Of a stretch of 64,000 nucleotides of DNA, positions 18,694 through 27,067 are shown in pieces; position 1 is the first letter of the stretch, and every line of letters starts with the position of its first letter. The notes beneath the pieces are model-generated. The model did no database searches and had not been told where the DNA came from. It worked only from the letters and a program-made list of their open reading frames with translations. The stretch covers positions 1,519,310 to 1,583,309 of the forward strand of contig NC_014828.1 of assembly GCF_000178115.2 (NCBI RefSeq), written 5' to 3'. The DNA comes from Ethanoligenens harbinense YUAN-3. GTDB lineage: Bacteria; Bacillota; Clostridia; Oscillospirales; Ethanoligenentaceae. The translations under genes were made by a program, and so were the position numbers.

Positions 18694-18722
18694 TTGCCCT
18701 TTGCCATGCATTCGTGTACAAT
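18694..18722 (+). promoter_or_regulatory. Promoter for the small gene at 18748
   Basis: TTGCCC (18694-18699), 17 bases, TACAAT (18717-18722). Confidence 0.5.
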
Positions 18723-18747
18723 TTGTATGAAAAGGGGGGTGGTTTGC

Positions 18748-18960
18748 ATGCTTTCAAAGGAAATATTAAAAAATTATGCCGAGTTGGAATGTGAAGAAAT
18801 CAGCGGAACACGTGACTTGAATCGGCTGAGTAACGAGGAACTGATTGATGTGGTCATCCGCTTAATTATGAAAACCGCAAACGAGCAGTTGGACATTGCA
18901 AAAATATCCAATATAGTACACGATCAGTTGCGCAAGGCATCCCGGTACAGTGATTATTGA
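18748..18960 (+). CDS. Small protein of unknown function, 70 residues
   Basis: I do not recognise this protein. ATG 18748 follows AAGGGGGGT, which makes it better than the upstream in-frame starts. The product is mostly helical, with an acidic first half (MLSKEILKNYAELEC) and the segment NEELIDVVIRLI, and a basic end. It has its own promoter-like sequence and a strong terminator, which suggests a genuine independently expressed gene. Confidence 0.6.
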   Translation: MLSKEILKNYAELECEEISGTRDLNRLSNEELIDVVIRLIMKTANEQLDIAKISNIVHDQLRKASRYSDY

Positions 18961-18979
18961 TATTGCATCGCTTCAAAAT

Positions 18980-19014
18980 AACCGGCCGTCCTTCGAAAAA
19001 GGACGGCCGGTTTG
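18980..19014. terminator. Bidirectional terminator between convergent genes
   Basis: AACCGGCCGTCCTT (18980-18993) pairs perfectly with AAGGACGGCCGGTT (18999-19012) over a 5-base loop. Short T-runs occur on both strands. Confidence 0.8.
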
Positions 19015-19019
19015 TGTAT

Positions 19020-19526
19020 TCAAATAAATTTCTGTAAAATCACAAGATCCAAATAACGCCCGAATTTATAGCCCACTTCCTTTAAACAGGACTGCATCAT
19101 ATAACCAGAGCGCTTAAACAAACGGATGCTTTCCGTATTTTCATGGCACACAAGCGCAAGCAGTGTGTGCACACCGGCGTTTTTGGCCAGCGGCTCCAGC
19201 ATCTGAAGTGCTTTTGAGCCGATACCGCATCCGGCATATTCATTTTTAAGATAAATGCTGATTTCCGCTGTTTTTGAAAAGGCTTCGCGCTCCCGATATT
19301 TATGATAGGATGCATATCCACACAGTTCACAGCCTGCAAAAATGGAAAAACTGCGATAACCGGCATTTTCCGGTGTAACAAGCGCTCGCATCTCATCAAT
19401 ACCAATTTCCGCAATCTGAAAGGTTCCGGTAGAGTTCCGTATGTAATACAGGTAGATCTCCAACAATCCGGAGATATCCCGTTCTTGAACGGGTCGAAAT
19501 GTGATTTGTTCTTCGTGCACGTGCAT
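19020..19526 (-). CDS. GNAT family N-acetyltransferase, phosphinothricin acetyltransferase-like
   Basis: A 168-residue acetyltransferase resembling the Pat/Bar branch: ITFRPVQERDISGLLEIY at the start, the acetyl-CoA loop in YAGCGIGSKALQ, then ALVCHENTESIRLFKRSGY and VGYKFGRYLDLVILQK. Members acetylate phosphinothricin, methionine analogues or other amines. ATG 19526 follows GGAGGGG and is preferred over the TTG eight codons upstream, which would fall inside the palindrome. Confidence 0.85.
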   Translation of the reverse strand: MHVHEEQITFRPVQERDISGLLEIYLYYIRNSTGTFQIAEIGIDEMRALVTPENAGYRSFSIFAGCELCGYASYHKYREREAFSKTAEISIYLKNEYAGCGIGSKALQMLEPLAKNAGVHTLLALVCHENTESIRLFKRSGYMMQSCLKEVGYKFGRYLDLVILQKFI

Positions 19527-19547
19527 CTGGTATAGTTCCCCTCCCCT

Positions 19548-19579
19548 CAATTATACAAAATTTTTATTTTGTATAATTG
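19548..19579. repeat. Perfect 14-bp AT-rich inverted repeat upstream of the GNAT gene
   Basis: CAATTATACAAAAT (19548-19561), TTTT, then ATTTTGTATAATTG (19566-19579). The minus-strand arm contains TATAAT at a sensible distance from the GNAT start, so the palindrome may be an operator over its own -10. It could alternatively act as a hairpin at the end of the upstream permease transcript. Confidence 0.75.
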
Positions 19580-19598
19580 TATTTGTATTTGAACTTCT

Positions 19599-20798
19599 CT
19601 ATTCGCAGCGAAGCGCATCGACCGGATTCAGATTCGAGGCCTTCACCGCCGGGTAAACACCGAAAACAACACCGATGGACGCTGAAAGCAACGTACTGAA
19701 CAGCACAGACTGGATGGTCCATGCAAATGGCATATGCATCACCACCGTGGCGGCATATGCCAGCAAAAGTCCCGCCGCCAGGCCAATCACACCGCCGAGT
19801 ATGGAGATCCCCAATGCCTCGAATAAAAATTCCAGTAAGATCGCGCTTTTGGGTGCCCCAATGGCTTTTTTGATACCGATCTCTCGTGTACGTTCGCTTA
19901 CAGACATCGTCATCACCGTCATAATTCCCAACCCGGCAACTACCAGAGAAATTCCGCCCACCGCGGATATAATCAGCGTAATGATATTCAGCACATCTGA
20001 AAGTTGCTGCCTCTGCTTGAACATATTCATAGCCACATAGGTATTTCCGGAACCATCTGTGGAAAGGGCCGATACGATCCGGTTGCCAATCAGATCATTG
20101 TTGCTTTCAGAATAGGTCTGTACAGCAATCTGATCGTATCCGTCCTCGCCCCGCAGATTTTCAGCGGTTGTATAGGGTATATACAGAAAACTTGGAATAT
20201 AGTTGCCAACCAGATTATAAAACATGCCGCTCCCGTTTGCAACGATTCCTTTAATTTTCATGGTTGTGCTTGTGCTGTTGACAAACACCGTGATGGTTTT
20301 GCCGACGATGTTGCTGCGTTTATATGCAGCACGCGCGAAAGCGTCCTCCACCAGACAGACATTGGCGGCATTCTGAACATCGGACTTTGTCAGCATACTG
20401 CCATACAGCAGATGTACGGTCTGCATCTGGCGCGCCTGCTCTCCAATACCCCAGATCAGCGCCTGCTTTTGCACATTGCGGATCTGCGCGCCGCCCATCT
20501 GCATGATGATCGGCATGACCGCTTTCACACCTTTGACTTGTCTACTTTTCTGCACATCAATGTCATGCAGTGCGGACTGGCTGGACACGGCGCTGGCAGC
20601 CTGGATATTCAGCCCGTCCATTCCCAGGCTGTTCAGCTGCGATGTGATGGCATTGCGTCCGCTTTCACCGATGGAGGAAATTAAAATAACAGATGCCACA
20701 CCAATGACGATGCCCATGATCATCATGCCGGTGCGCAGCGGTTTACGCCCCAGATTGCGAACCGCATTGTGCAGCAGGTCGTTCAGGAAATCAAACAT
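19599..20798 (-). CDS. ABC transporter permease, MacB/FtsX family
   Basis: A 399-residue MacB-type permease: N-terminal helix with LGRKPLRTGMMIMGI, a large extracellular MacB core domain (about 55-265), then three helices, with the family motif SERTREIGIKKAIGA and a C-terminal GVYPAVKASNLNPVDALR. Start ATG 20798 lies after GGGGGT and overlaps the adaptor gene by 8 bp, so the two are coupled. The ATPase usually found with this pair is missing next to it. Confidence 0.88.
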   Translation of the reverse strand: MFDFLNDLLHNAVRNLGRKPLRTGMMIMGIVIGVASVILISSIGESGRNAITSQLNSLGMDGLNIQAASAVSSQSALHDIDVQKSRQVKGVKAVMPIIMQMGGAQIRNVQKQALIWGIGEQARQMQTVHLLYGSMLTKSDVQNAANVCLVEDAFARAAYKRSNIVGKTITVFVNSTSTTMKIKGIVANGSGMFYNLVGNYIPSFLYIPYTTAENLRGEDGYDQIAVQTYSESNNDLIGNRIVSALSTDGSGNTYVAMNMFKQRQQLSDVLNIITLIISAVGGISLVVAGLGIMTVMTMSVSERTREIGIKKAIGAPKSAILLEFLFEALGISILGGVIGLAAGLLLAYAATVVMHMPFAWTIQSVLFSTLLSASIGVVFGVYPAVKASNLNPVDALRCE

Positions 20799-22005
20799 GA
20801 CGAACCCCCTGCACCGAGACGGGCGTTCCGGAGCGCAGAGACGACGACGGTGCAAGTACCACTTTGTCGCCGCCCTGCAACCCGGAAAGCACCTGTACGG
20901 TTGAAGGAAACTCGGCTCCTGTCCGAATGTTCTGGCGGTAGACCCAGTGTCCGCGCAGCACGAAAACATACTCCTGCCCTGCGTCATCCTGCTGTACTGC
21001 TTCATATGGCACGGACAGTGTTTTGGGGTTCACATTGGTGGTGATACTTGCCTGAGCAGACATATCCGGCAGCAGGTTTTTGTCCGGTTTGGCAACCCGG
21101 ATGAGCACATCCACCACATTGCGCGTCCCGCTTGCATCGGATACGCTGTGCGCCGCCGGAAAAACCTGCGTGACCGTTCCCGTATAACGCCCCCCTGCCC
21201 CAGACCCGGCAGCTGACGCGGAGATCTGCACGTTCTGCCCGGTATGCACCTGCGAAATATCGGCCTGCCCCACCTGTGCGCGCAGATTCAGTCCGCTCAG
21301 ATCACTGATGACCACCAAGCTCGTTGCAGGCGCGCTAAAACTGCCTACGGCGGCGTTTATCTCCGTAATCACACCGGAGATCGGCGCTGTGATCTGGCTG
21401 GGTATCTGCTGCTCCAACGCGCTTTCCGCGGCACCGCTGCCGGATGTGCTTTGCGACAGCTGCGAGGAAAGCGCGGATTGCAGTTGTGCAGCCGTGCCAG
21501 CGCCGGTATATTGTTGATATTGCTGCAAAAGGGCGTTCATGCTTTCGGAATTGCCGGACGCACTTTGCGCTGTGCCGGGCATCCAGTCACTGATGGCCTG
21601 ACGAAGGCGTTCGGCCGCATCGTCGGAGGATGTTCCGGCGGTATCCCCGGAATTGGAGGAATTGCTGGCGGCATTGTCATTCTGGTTTTGTGCGGACTGC
21701 GCGGAAGCAAACGCCGCAATCGACTGGTCACGGTCGATATCCATCAGCACCTGCCCCGCATGGACCGTATCCCCAACCGCCACACGGATCGCCGTCGGCT
21801 TGATGGGCAGCCCAAAACTGACGGCCTGCTCCGCTGTCGGCTGGATGGTTCCGGAACACTGCACCTGTGTTTGATAGGTACCCATGTGCACTTGCGCCAG
21901 CATCACATTTTCGCCGCTCCATGTTTTGGCGGAAACGGTCGGAAAAACAAAAATCCATGCGATGACGGCAGTCGTCGCAGACAGCAGTAACATCCATTTT
22001 TTCAT
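20791..22005 (-). CDS. HlyD/MacA-type periplasmic-adaptor-like protein
   Basis: A 404-residue membrane-fusion protein: N-terminal signal anchor (about 6-26), barrel-sandwich half QAVSFGLPIKPTAIRVAVGDTVHAGQ, then a Ser/Asn/Gln-rich low-complexity insertion (about 100-195) in place of the usual coiled hairpin, then the second lipoyl half ITAPISGVITEI and beta-barrel domains. In Gram-positives such proteins work with MacB-like permeases in peptide or drug export or as sensors. First gene of the two-gene unit. Confidence 0.85.
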   Translation of the reverse strand: MKKWMLLLSATTAVIAWIFVFPTVSAKTWSGENVMLAQVHMGTYQTQVQCSGTIQPTAEQAVSFGLPIKPTAIRVAVGDTVHAGQVLMDIDRDQSIAAFASAQSAQNQNDNAASNSSNSGDTAGTSSDDAAERLRQAISDWMPGTAQSASGNSESMNALLQQYQQYTGAGTAAQLQSALSSQLSQSTSGSGAAESALEQQIPSQITAPISGVITEINAAVGSFSAPATSLVVISDLSGLNLRAQVGQADISQVHTGQNVQISASAAGSGAGGRYTGTVTQVFPAAHSVSDASGTRNVVDVLIRVAKPDKNLLPDMSAQASITTNVNPKTLSVPYEAVQQDDAGQEYVFVLRGHWVYRQNIRTGAEFPSTVQVLSGLQGGDKVVLAPSSSLRSGTPVSVQGVRHV

Positions 22006-22197
22006 CCAGACACCGGCCCCAATCCATCAACAGTCCAACACTTCCTCTTTGTTGATAGTTTGGCAATTAAAAATAGATTTATCCGTATTTTGGAGCATCG
22101 TCGGATGATTTTTCTGCAGCGTACCGGAATAGGACGGAGGCTTTCAGAAAATACTAAAAAAAATAGAATCCTGAAACATTAGGCAGAGGAGATCACT

Positions 22198-22377
22198 ATG
22201 AGCCTGATACAGTGCACCAACGACTGCAAATTTCAAAAAGACGGATACTGCAATCTGGAAAAAGCAGGGCTCTTATCCGATACATCCTGTTCCGGTGAAA
22301 AAAAGGACTGCCTGTATTACCAAGCCAGGCAGCCACAGACAGCAGCGTACACACCGCAGGAACCCGGACGGCTCTAA
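22198..22377 (+). CDS. Small cysteine-rich protein, 59 residues
   Basis: The frame MSLIQCTNDCKFQKDGYC... has five cysteines at 6, 10, 18, 31 and 38 in a pattern that suggests metal or iron-sulfur binding. Related CxxxC...C miniproteins are common in Clostridia and have no established function. GAGGAG lies just before ATG 22198. The Pro/Gln-rich tail is probably unstructured. It runs divergently from the adaptor gene. Confidence 0.65.
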   Translation: MSLIQCTNDCKFQKDGYCNLEKAGLLSDTSCSGEKKDCLYYQARQPQTAAYTPQEPGRL

Positions 22378-22402
22378 GCTGTATCCCCTGCCCTGCTCCC
22401 AA

Positions 22403-23788
22403 TCAAGAAGAAAAAGCGACGGCGATCACCTGCTTAACGGTTTTGCAGCGGATGACTTGAATGTGCAGCGATTCGTGCGTCCGCAAAACGGCATCTTTCG
22501 CCACAAACACACGTTGAAACCCCATGCGGTCGGCTTCCTTGACGCGCGATTCCAGCGAGGGAACTTTCTTCAGTTCCCCGGTGAGTCCCACATCCGCGAT
22601 AAACAGCGTATCCCCCGCAATGCCTTTGTGAAAGACCGACGAAACGATACTCATGATGACACACAGGCTTACGGCGTTTTCCGAGAGCCGCAGGCCCCCG
22701 GTCGTTTTCAAAATCACATTTTTATCGAACAGGGTGATGTCCGCACGCTGTTCCAAAATGGAGACCAGCGTGTTGAGCTGGTCACGTTTCAGGCTTTCCC
22801 CTATGCGCGTGGGATACGGTGTGAACGAGCGGGACACCAAACTTTCGATCTCCACGATGATGGGGCGCGACCCCTCACGCACCACCGTGAGTGCGCTGCC
22901 GGAAACGGTCTCCCCTGTTTCCCGTTTGGTCATGAAATAGGCGGACGGGTTGTCGATGGAAACCAGACCGGATTCGGTCATCGAAAAGAAACCCATCTCA
23001 CCGGTGCTGCCAAAACGGTTTTTGGAACAGTAAAGCGAACGAATCTCTTCGCCGGCGCTGCTGTCCATCAGTAGTACCGTGTCCACCATATGCTCCAGCG
23101 CGCGCAGGCCAGCCAGTTCATTTTCCTTGGTCATTTGCCCGATCATGATAATGGCGCGCGGTCTGGCTGGATCTTTTGCGGTGTGCAGCAATTCGCCCGC
23201 GCACTGCATGGTCTGTGTGGGCGAGCCCGGCCTGGAATCCACGCCGTCCATTACGAATGTCTGGATACTGTCGGTCACGACAAAATCCGCGTCGATCGCG
23301 TCAATGTGCCGCAGGACATTATTCATACTGGTATCCGAAAGAATCCAGAGATTATCGTTGACGCCGTTCAGAATGCGATCGGCGCGGCGTTTGATCTGGG
23401 AGGCGCTTTCTTCGCCCGATGCATACAGCGCCTTGCAGCCCTGCTCGGCAAGATCTTCTGCAATCATCAATGCAAGAGAGCTTTTGCCGCAGCCCGGCGG
23501 AGAAGATAGAATGGTTAAGGAATCACGGATCAGGCCGCCTCCCATCACGCGGTTGAATTCCTGTATCCGTGTCACCAGGCGGTCGCTGTTGCCGGTCTCC
23601 ACTTCGGACAGCCGAGCGGCCGATACCCCCGGGCGGCTGAGAGATGCAGCTGTGCGCGACGCACTGGTAGGTGCAGGCGCCGCTTCCTCCAGCGTGTTCC
23701 ATTCGCCGCAGGCGGGGCAGCGCCCCACCCATTTGGATTCCACATGCCCGCAGCTGCTGCATACATATTGCGTCCTTACTTTTGCCAT
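22403..23788 (-). CDS. radA: DNA repair protein RadA (Sms)
   Basis: A 461-residue branch-migration helicase of recombinational repair. The N-terminal zinc finger is CSSC...CPAC. A RecA-like ATPase follows with Walker A SSPPGCGKSS, then the RadA-specific KNRFG motif, and a C-terminal Lon-like domain (from about residue 290). Length is standard. ATG 23788 is selected because AAGGGGGG precedes it and the zinc finger starts directly after; the frame upstream is spurious. Confidence 0.95.
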   Translation of the reverse strand: MAKVRTQYVCSSCGHVESKWVGRCPACGEWNTLEEAAPAPTSASRTAASLSRPGVSAARLSEVETGNSDRLVTRIQEFNRVMGGGLIRDSLTILSSPPGCGKSSLALMIAEDLAEQGCKALYASGEESASQIKRRADRILNGVNDNLWILSDTSMNNVLRHIDAIDADFVVTDSIQTFVMDGVDSRPGSPTQTMQCAGELLHTAKDPARPRAIIMIGQMTKENELAGLRALEHMVDTVLLMDSSAGEEIRSLYCSKNRFGSTGEMGFFSMTESGLVSIDNPSAYFMTKRETGETVSGSALTVVREGSRPIIVEIESLVSRSFTPYPTRIGESLKRDQLNTLVSILEQRADITLFDKNVILKTTGGLRLSENAVSLCVIMSIVSSVFHKGIAGDTLFIADVGLTGELKKVPSLESRVKEADRMGFQRVFVAKDAVLRTHESLHIQVIRCKTVKQVIAVAFSS

Positions 23789-23846
23789 ATGCGCCCCCCT
23801 TTTTCGTCCTTTCTGTTGCCGGATCGTCCCAGTCTGTATGAGCCGG

Positions 23847-24608
23847 TCATGGTCCCGCATCACCCTGTGAGGAGAGCCTCGGAGCGGATGCGGCCGTTTT
23901 TCCCTGTTCCGCGTAAAAATGCACGGTGCCATAAAAAATGGAAAAGGCCAGTTGGTTCTGATATACGTTATCCTGCAGCTTCTCGTTTTCTGTGGGATTG
24001 GAAACAAACCCGCATTCCACCAAAACCGCCGGAGAACGCGCATGATATAAAATATAAAGGTTACTGCCCGCCGGCTTAATGAGCCGATCGTTCTGTGGTT
24101 GGAGCAACGCGCGGATGTCTGTTTGCAGGCATTGCGCCAGCATTTTGGAATCGGGATTGTTGGTGGAATAAAACACCTGCGCGCCGCTGTATTGCGGCTG
24201 TGTATATAAATTCTGATGGATGCTCAAAAACAGCGCGTTCGGATGTGCGTCGGCAATCTTCAGTCGGTTGTGGATGTCGCTCGTTTTCTGTTCGCGGAGT
24301 GTATCGCTTCCACTGCTGTGGATGGAACGGTCATCCTGTCTGGTCATGATCACCTGGTACCCGCCCGCGAGAAAAAAGCTGCGCAGCTTTAGAGAAACAG
24401 ACAGATTGATGTCCTTCTCAATTGACCCATCCGCCCCCACGGCCCCGCCATCCATCCCTCCATGCCCCGGATCAATGATGACAGTTTTTTCATAAGCTGC
24501 CGCAGCAGATGCCGATGTAGAGCTCTGGATGGACGTGAGCGTACCCGCGGCAACCAGGCAAAGCGCGGCTATGGCAATCAGCGGCAGAATCCAGCGTTGC
24601 GGACGCAT
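23847..24608 (-). CDS. cwlD: N-acetylmuramoyl-L-alanine amidase CwlD (spore cortex)
   Basis: A 253-residue Amidase_3 protein: N-terminal signal anchor (about 6-25), then IIDPGHGGMDGG (zinc His), an IEKDINL segment with the zinc Glu, LFLSIHQN (zinc His) and VLVECGF with the catalytic Glu. Length and the single catalytic domain fit CwlD, which removes stem peptides so that muramic-delta-lactam can form in the spore cortex. GGAGGTG precedes ATG 24608. A SigmaE-like promoter lies upstream, consistent with mother-cell expression. Confidence 0.85.
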   Translation of the reverse strand: MRPQRWILPLIAIAALCLVAAGTLTSIQSSTSASAAAAYEKTVIIDPGHGGMDGGAVGADGSIEKDINLSVSLKLRSFFLAGGYQVIMTRQDDRSIHSSGSDTLREQKTSDIHNRLKIADAHPNALFLSIHQNLYTQPQYSGAQVFYSTNNPDSKMLAQCLQTDIRALLQPQNDRLIKPAGSNLYILYHARSPAVLVECGFVSNPTENEKLQDNVYQNQLAFSIFYGTVHFYAEQGKTAASAPRLSSQGDAGP

Positions 24609-24628
24609 CGGCGCATCACCTCCGCAAA

Positions 24629-24657
24629 ACAGTATGCGGAACGCGGCGCTTTTATGT
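24629..24657 (-). promoter_or_regulatory. Candidate SigmaE promoter of cwlD
   Basis: On the minus strand ACATAAA, 14 bases, CATACTGT. The -10 matches the SigmaE consensus CATACANT at all but one position, and the -35 keeps the ATA core. The box ends about 20 bases before the start codon. Confidence 0.55.
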
Positions 24658-24783
24658 AAAAACGGAACCTTCCGTTCGAGATGTTTGAGATACAGAATGC
24701 GCGTTCCGGGGTTAAAACAGCCCCGTGCCTCATAAAGTGAACAGGAAGCCGCAGATGAAAAGCCTGTTTGCCGGAGGAACGGT

Positions 24784-25491
24784 GTGGTGAAACGCAAGCT
24801 GGAAAATACCCTGATCGTCATACTGTGCATACTGGCAACAGTCCTGTTGCTGCCCGTTGTGCAGCATGCTTTTCAGGCAAATGGGATGCGGGCTTCTGCC
24901 ACTTCCCCAAATCCTTACATGATCCTGATCCAGGTGCAGGAAAACCGCCTGTCTTTGTTCAAAAACGGTAAGCTCTATCGCTCCTACAGCTGTGCAACCG
25001 GCAAGGAAGACACCCCGTCGCCTTGCGGAACATTCCAGATCAACCGCAAGGCTCGCTGGGGGGAAGGCTTCGGCGGCTATTTTTTGGGGCTCAACTGCCC
25101 GTGGGGCAATTACGGCATTCACGGCACCACACGGCCGGATTCGGTCGGGCAGCCGTCCTCACACGGCTGCTTCCGCATGTACGGCAAGGATATCCGCGCA
25201 CTCTATTCTCTGGTGCCGTGCGGCACGACCGTTCTGATCGTCAACGGCGTCTACGGCGCGTTTGGCACAGGGTTCCGCACCATCGGGCCGGGAATGTACG
25301 GACAGGACGTGCTTGCCGTGCAGAAGCGGCTGCACGACCTGGGGTATTTCGACGGCATCTGCAACGGCCGGTACGACTCTTGGGGGTTCCATCAGGCGGT
25401 ACTCCGGTTTGAAAAAGACCGGGGGTTGCCGCCGTCAGACCGTATCGCCTCCGCTTTTTATAAAGCGCTGGGGTTCGTTCTCATTGAATGA
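24784..25491 (+). CDS. L,D-transpeptidase (YkuD) with C-terminal peptidoglycan-binding domain
   Basis: A 235-residue exported enzyme: N-terminal membrane segment (about 8-28), YkuD domain (about 45-155) with His113 in GIHGTT and the catalytic SSHGCFR (Cys129), then a PG_binding_1 repeat (about 168-230). It would form 3-3 cross-links or attach proteins to peptidoglycan. Start is GTG 24784 or GTG 24787; GGAGG at 24773 suits either. It is divergent from cwlD, and its end overlaps the convergent ogt gene by 57 bp. Confidence 0.88.
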   Translation: MVKRKLENTLIVILCILATVLLLPVVQHAFQANGMRASATSPNPYMILIQVQENRLSLFKNGKLYRSYSCATGKEDTPSPCGTFQINRKARWGEGFGGYFLGLNCPWGNYGIHGTTRPDSVGQPSSHGCFRMYGKDIRALYSLVPCGTTVLIVNGVYGAFGTGFRTIGPGMYGQDVLAVQKRLHDLGYFDGICNGRYDSWGFHQAVLRFEKDRGLPPSDRIASAFYKALGFVLIE

Positions 25492-25989
25492 GATGCCTTC
25501 CAGACGTAGCAGCAGACGTTTGACCTGCACCCCACCGCTGAATCCGCCCAACTCTCCGCTTTTTCGCAGAACGCGGTGACAGGGCACCAAAATAGGGATC
25601 GGATTGCGCCCCACCGCATTGCCTGCCGCCCGCGCGCCGGAAACGCCGCCGTCAGCCGCCAACTGCTGGTAGGAAACGGTCTGCCCGTAAGGGACGGCGG
25701 CAATCGCCTGCCAGACCTTACGCGAAAACGGTGACCCGTAAACAAAAGCAGGCGGCACGGAAAATGCTTTCAGCTGCCCCTCGAAATACGCGTCCAGTTC
25801 CCGGCAAACGGTATCGGCAACCGTGTTTGCAGCGGAAACGTGTGTGGATCCCTGCATGCGGGAAAGCTGATCCGCCTCTTCGTCTTCGTTGTCAGAAGCC
25901 CAGAGAAGTCGTATAATGGAGGCATTGGTGCAGATGCAGGTAAGCCGGCCAACAGGCGAATCCATGCAGGCACGATACAGTGTGGTCAT
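25435..25989 (-). CDS. ogt: Methylated-DNA-[protein]-cysteine S-methyltransferase
   Basis: A 184-residue suicide repair protein that removes alkyl groups from O6-alkylguanine. The acceptor is Cys137 in PCHRV; the helix-turn-helix region is VSYQQLAADGG...ARAAGNAVGRNP. The N-terminal domain MTTLYRACMDSPVGRLT is typical of Ogt. ATG 25989 follows AAAGGG. The final ~20 residues extend beyond the usual end and overlap the transpeptidase gene on the other strand. Confidence 0.93.
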   Translation of the reverse strand: MTTLYRACMDSPVGRLTCICTNASIIRLLWASDNEDEEADQLSRMQGSTHVSAANTVADTVCRELDAYFEGQLKAFSVPPAFVYGSPFSRKVWQAIAAVPYGQTVSYQQLAADGGVSGARAAGNAVGRNPIPILVPCHRVLRKSGELGGFSGGVQVKRLLLRLEGISFNENEPQRFIKSGGDTV

Positions 25990-26026
25990 ATTACCCTTTC
26001 TTTTCAAAAGCGGAGGACAAAGAATT

Positions 26027-27031
26027 ATGGATGAAAAATTGCTGGCCTCACCCAAGGCGGTCAGAGATTTTCTGGTATACATGGAAACGATCAAGGGGAA
26101 ATCCCCTGGTACTGTACGAGAATATGAAAACGACCTGCGCACATTTTTCCGCTTCATTAAACAGATGCGCGGATCGGTTCCGCGGGACACCCCGTTCGAT
26201 GAGATTGCCATAGACGATGTGGACATCCCTTTTTTGGCGTCTATCACATTGGCGGATATCTATGAATATCTCAATTATATCACAAACGAGCGCAAAAACC
26301 GAGCCGCATCCAGAGCCCGCAAGGTATCCAGCCTTCGTTCCTTTTACAAATACCTGTGTGAACGTGCCGGAATCCTTCAGGAAAATCCAACGCGCGACCT
26401 GGAGGCACCTAAACAAAAAAAATCCCTGCCCAAATACCTCACGCTGGAAGAAAGCATGGAGGTTTTGCGGGATATCGACGGCAAGTTCGCTGCGCGGGAC
26501 TATTGCATCATGACCCTGTTTTTAAACTGCGGCATGCGCCTCTCCGAACTGGTGGGACTGAACCTCTCGGATATTCGGAACAGCACCATGACGGTGACCG
26601 GAAAAGGCAACAAACAACGCACGATCTACCTCAACGAAGCCTGCCTGCAGGCGCTGGAGCGATATCTCGCCGTGCGCGCAAAAGACAGCGTGAAAGACCG
26701 GGACGCCTTGTTCCTGAGCAACCGGCTACAACGCATTAGTCCAAAGACCGTGCAGGCCATCGTGTACAAATATCTGGAACGCGCCGGTCTGAGCGGCCGC
26801 GGGCTTTCCGTCCATAAGCTGCGGCACACGGCCGCCACGCTGCTGTATCAGCACGGGCATGTCGACGTCCGCGTCCTGCAGGAAATACTGGGGCACGAGA
26901 ACCTAAGCACAACCGAAATCTACACGCATCTTTCAGACAGGCAACTGCAGGACGCCGTGAACCGGTCCCCCCTGGCCCATTTTTCCGGACAAAAAGCGCC
27001 AAGAGACAAAGAAAAGCCGGAAGACAAGTAA
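26027..27031 (+). CDS. Tyrosine recombinase XerC/XerD type
   Basis: A 334-residue site-specific recombinase: N-terminal SAM-like core-binding domain (about 8-118) and catalytic domain with Arg171 (GMRLSEL), Lys196 (GKGNKQR), His263-x-x-Arg266 (HKLRH), His290 and nucleophile Tyr299. Such enzymes resolve chromosome dimers at dif. The N-terminal domain has an insertion around residues 50-70 and a basic tail after Tyr299, making it longer than XerD. ATG 26027 follows CGGAGGA. It is convergent with a second Xer gene 36 bp away. Confidence 0.9.
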   Translation: MDEKLLASPKAVRDFLVYMETIKGKSPGTVREYENDLRTFFRFIKQMRGSVPRDTPFDEIAIDDVDIPFLASITLADIYEYLNYITNERKNRAASRARKVSSLRSFYKYLCERAGILQENPTRDLEAPKQKKSLPKYLTLEESMEVLRDIDGKFAARDYCIMTLFLNCGMRLSELVGLNLSDIRNSTMTVTGKGNKQRTIYLNEACLQALERYLAVRAKDSVKDRDALFLSNRLQRISPKTVQAIVYKYLERAGLSGRGLSVHKLRHTAATLLYQHGHVDVRVLQEILGHENLSTTEIYTHLSDRQLQDAVNRSPLAHFSGQKAPRDKEKPEDK

Positions 27032-27067
27032 TCTTTCAAGCGTCCGCCTGACAAATCCAACTGCGTT

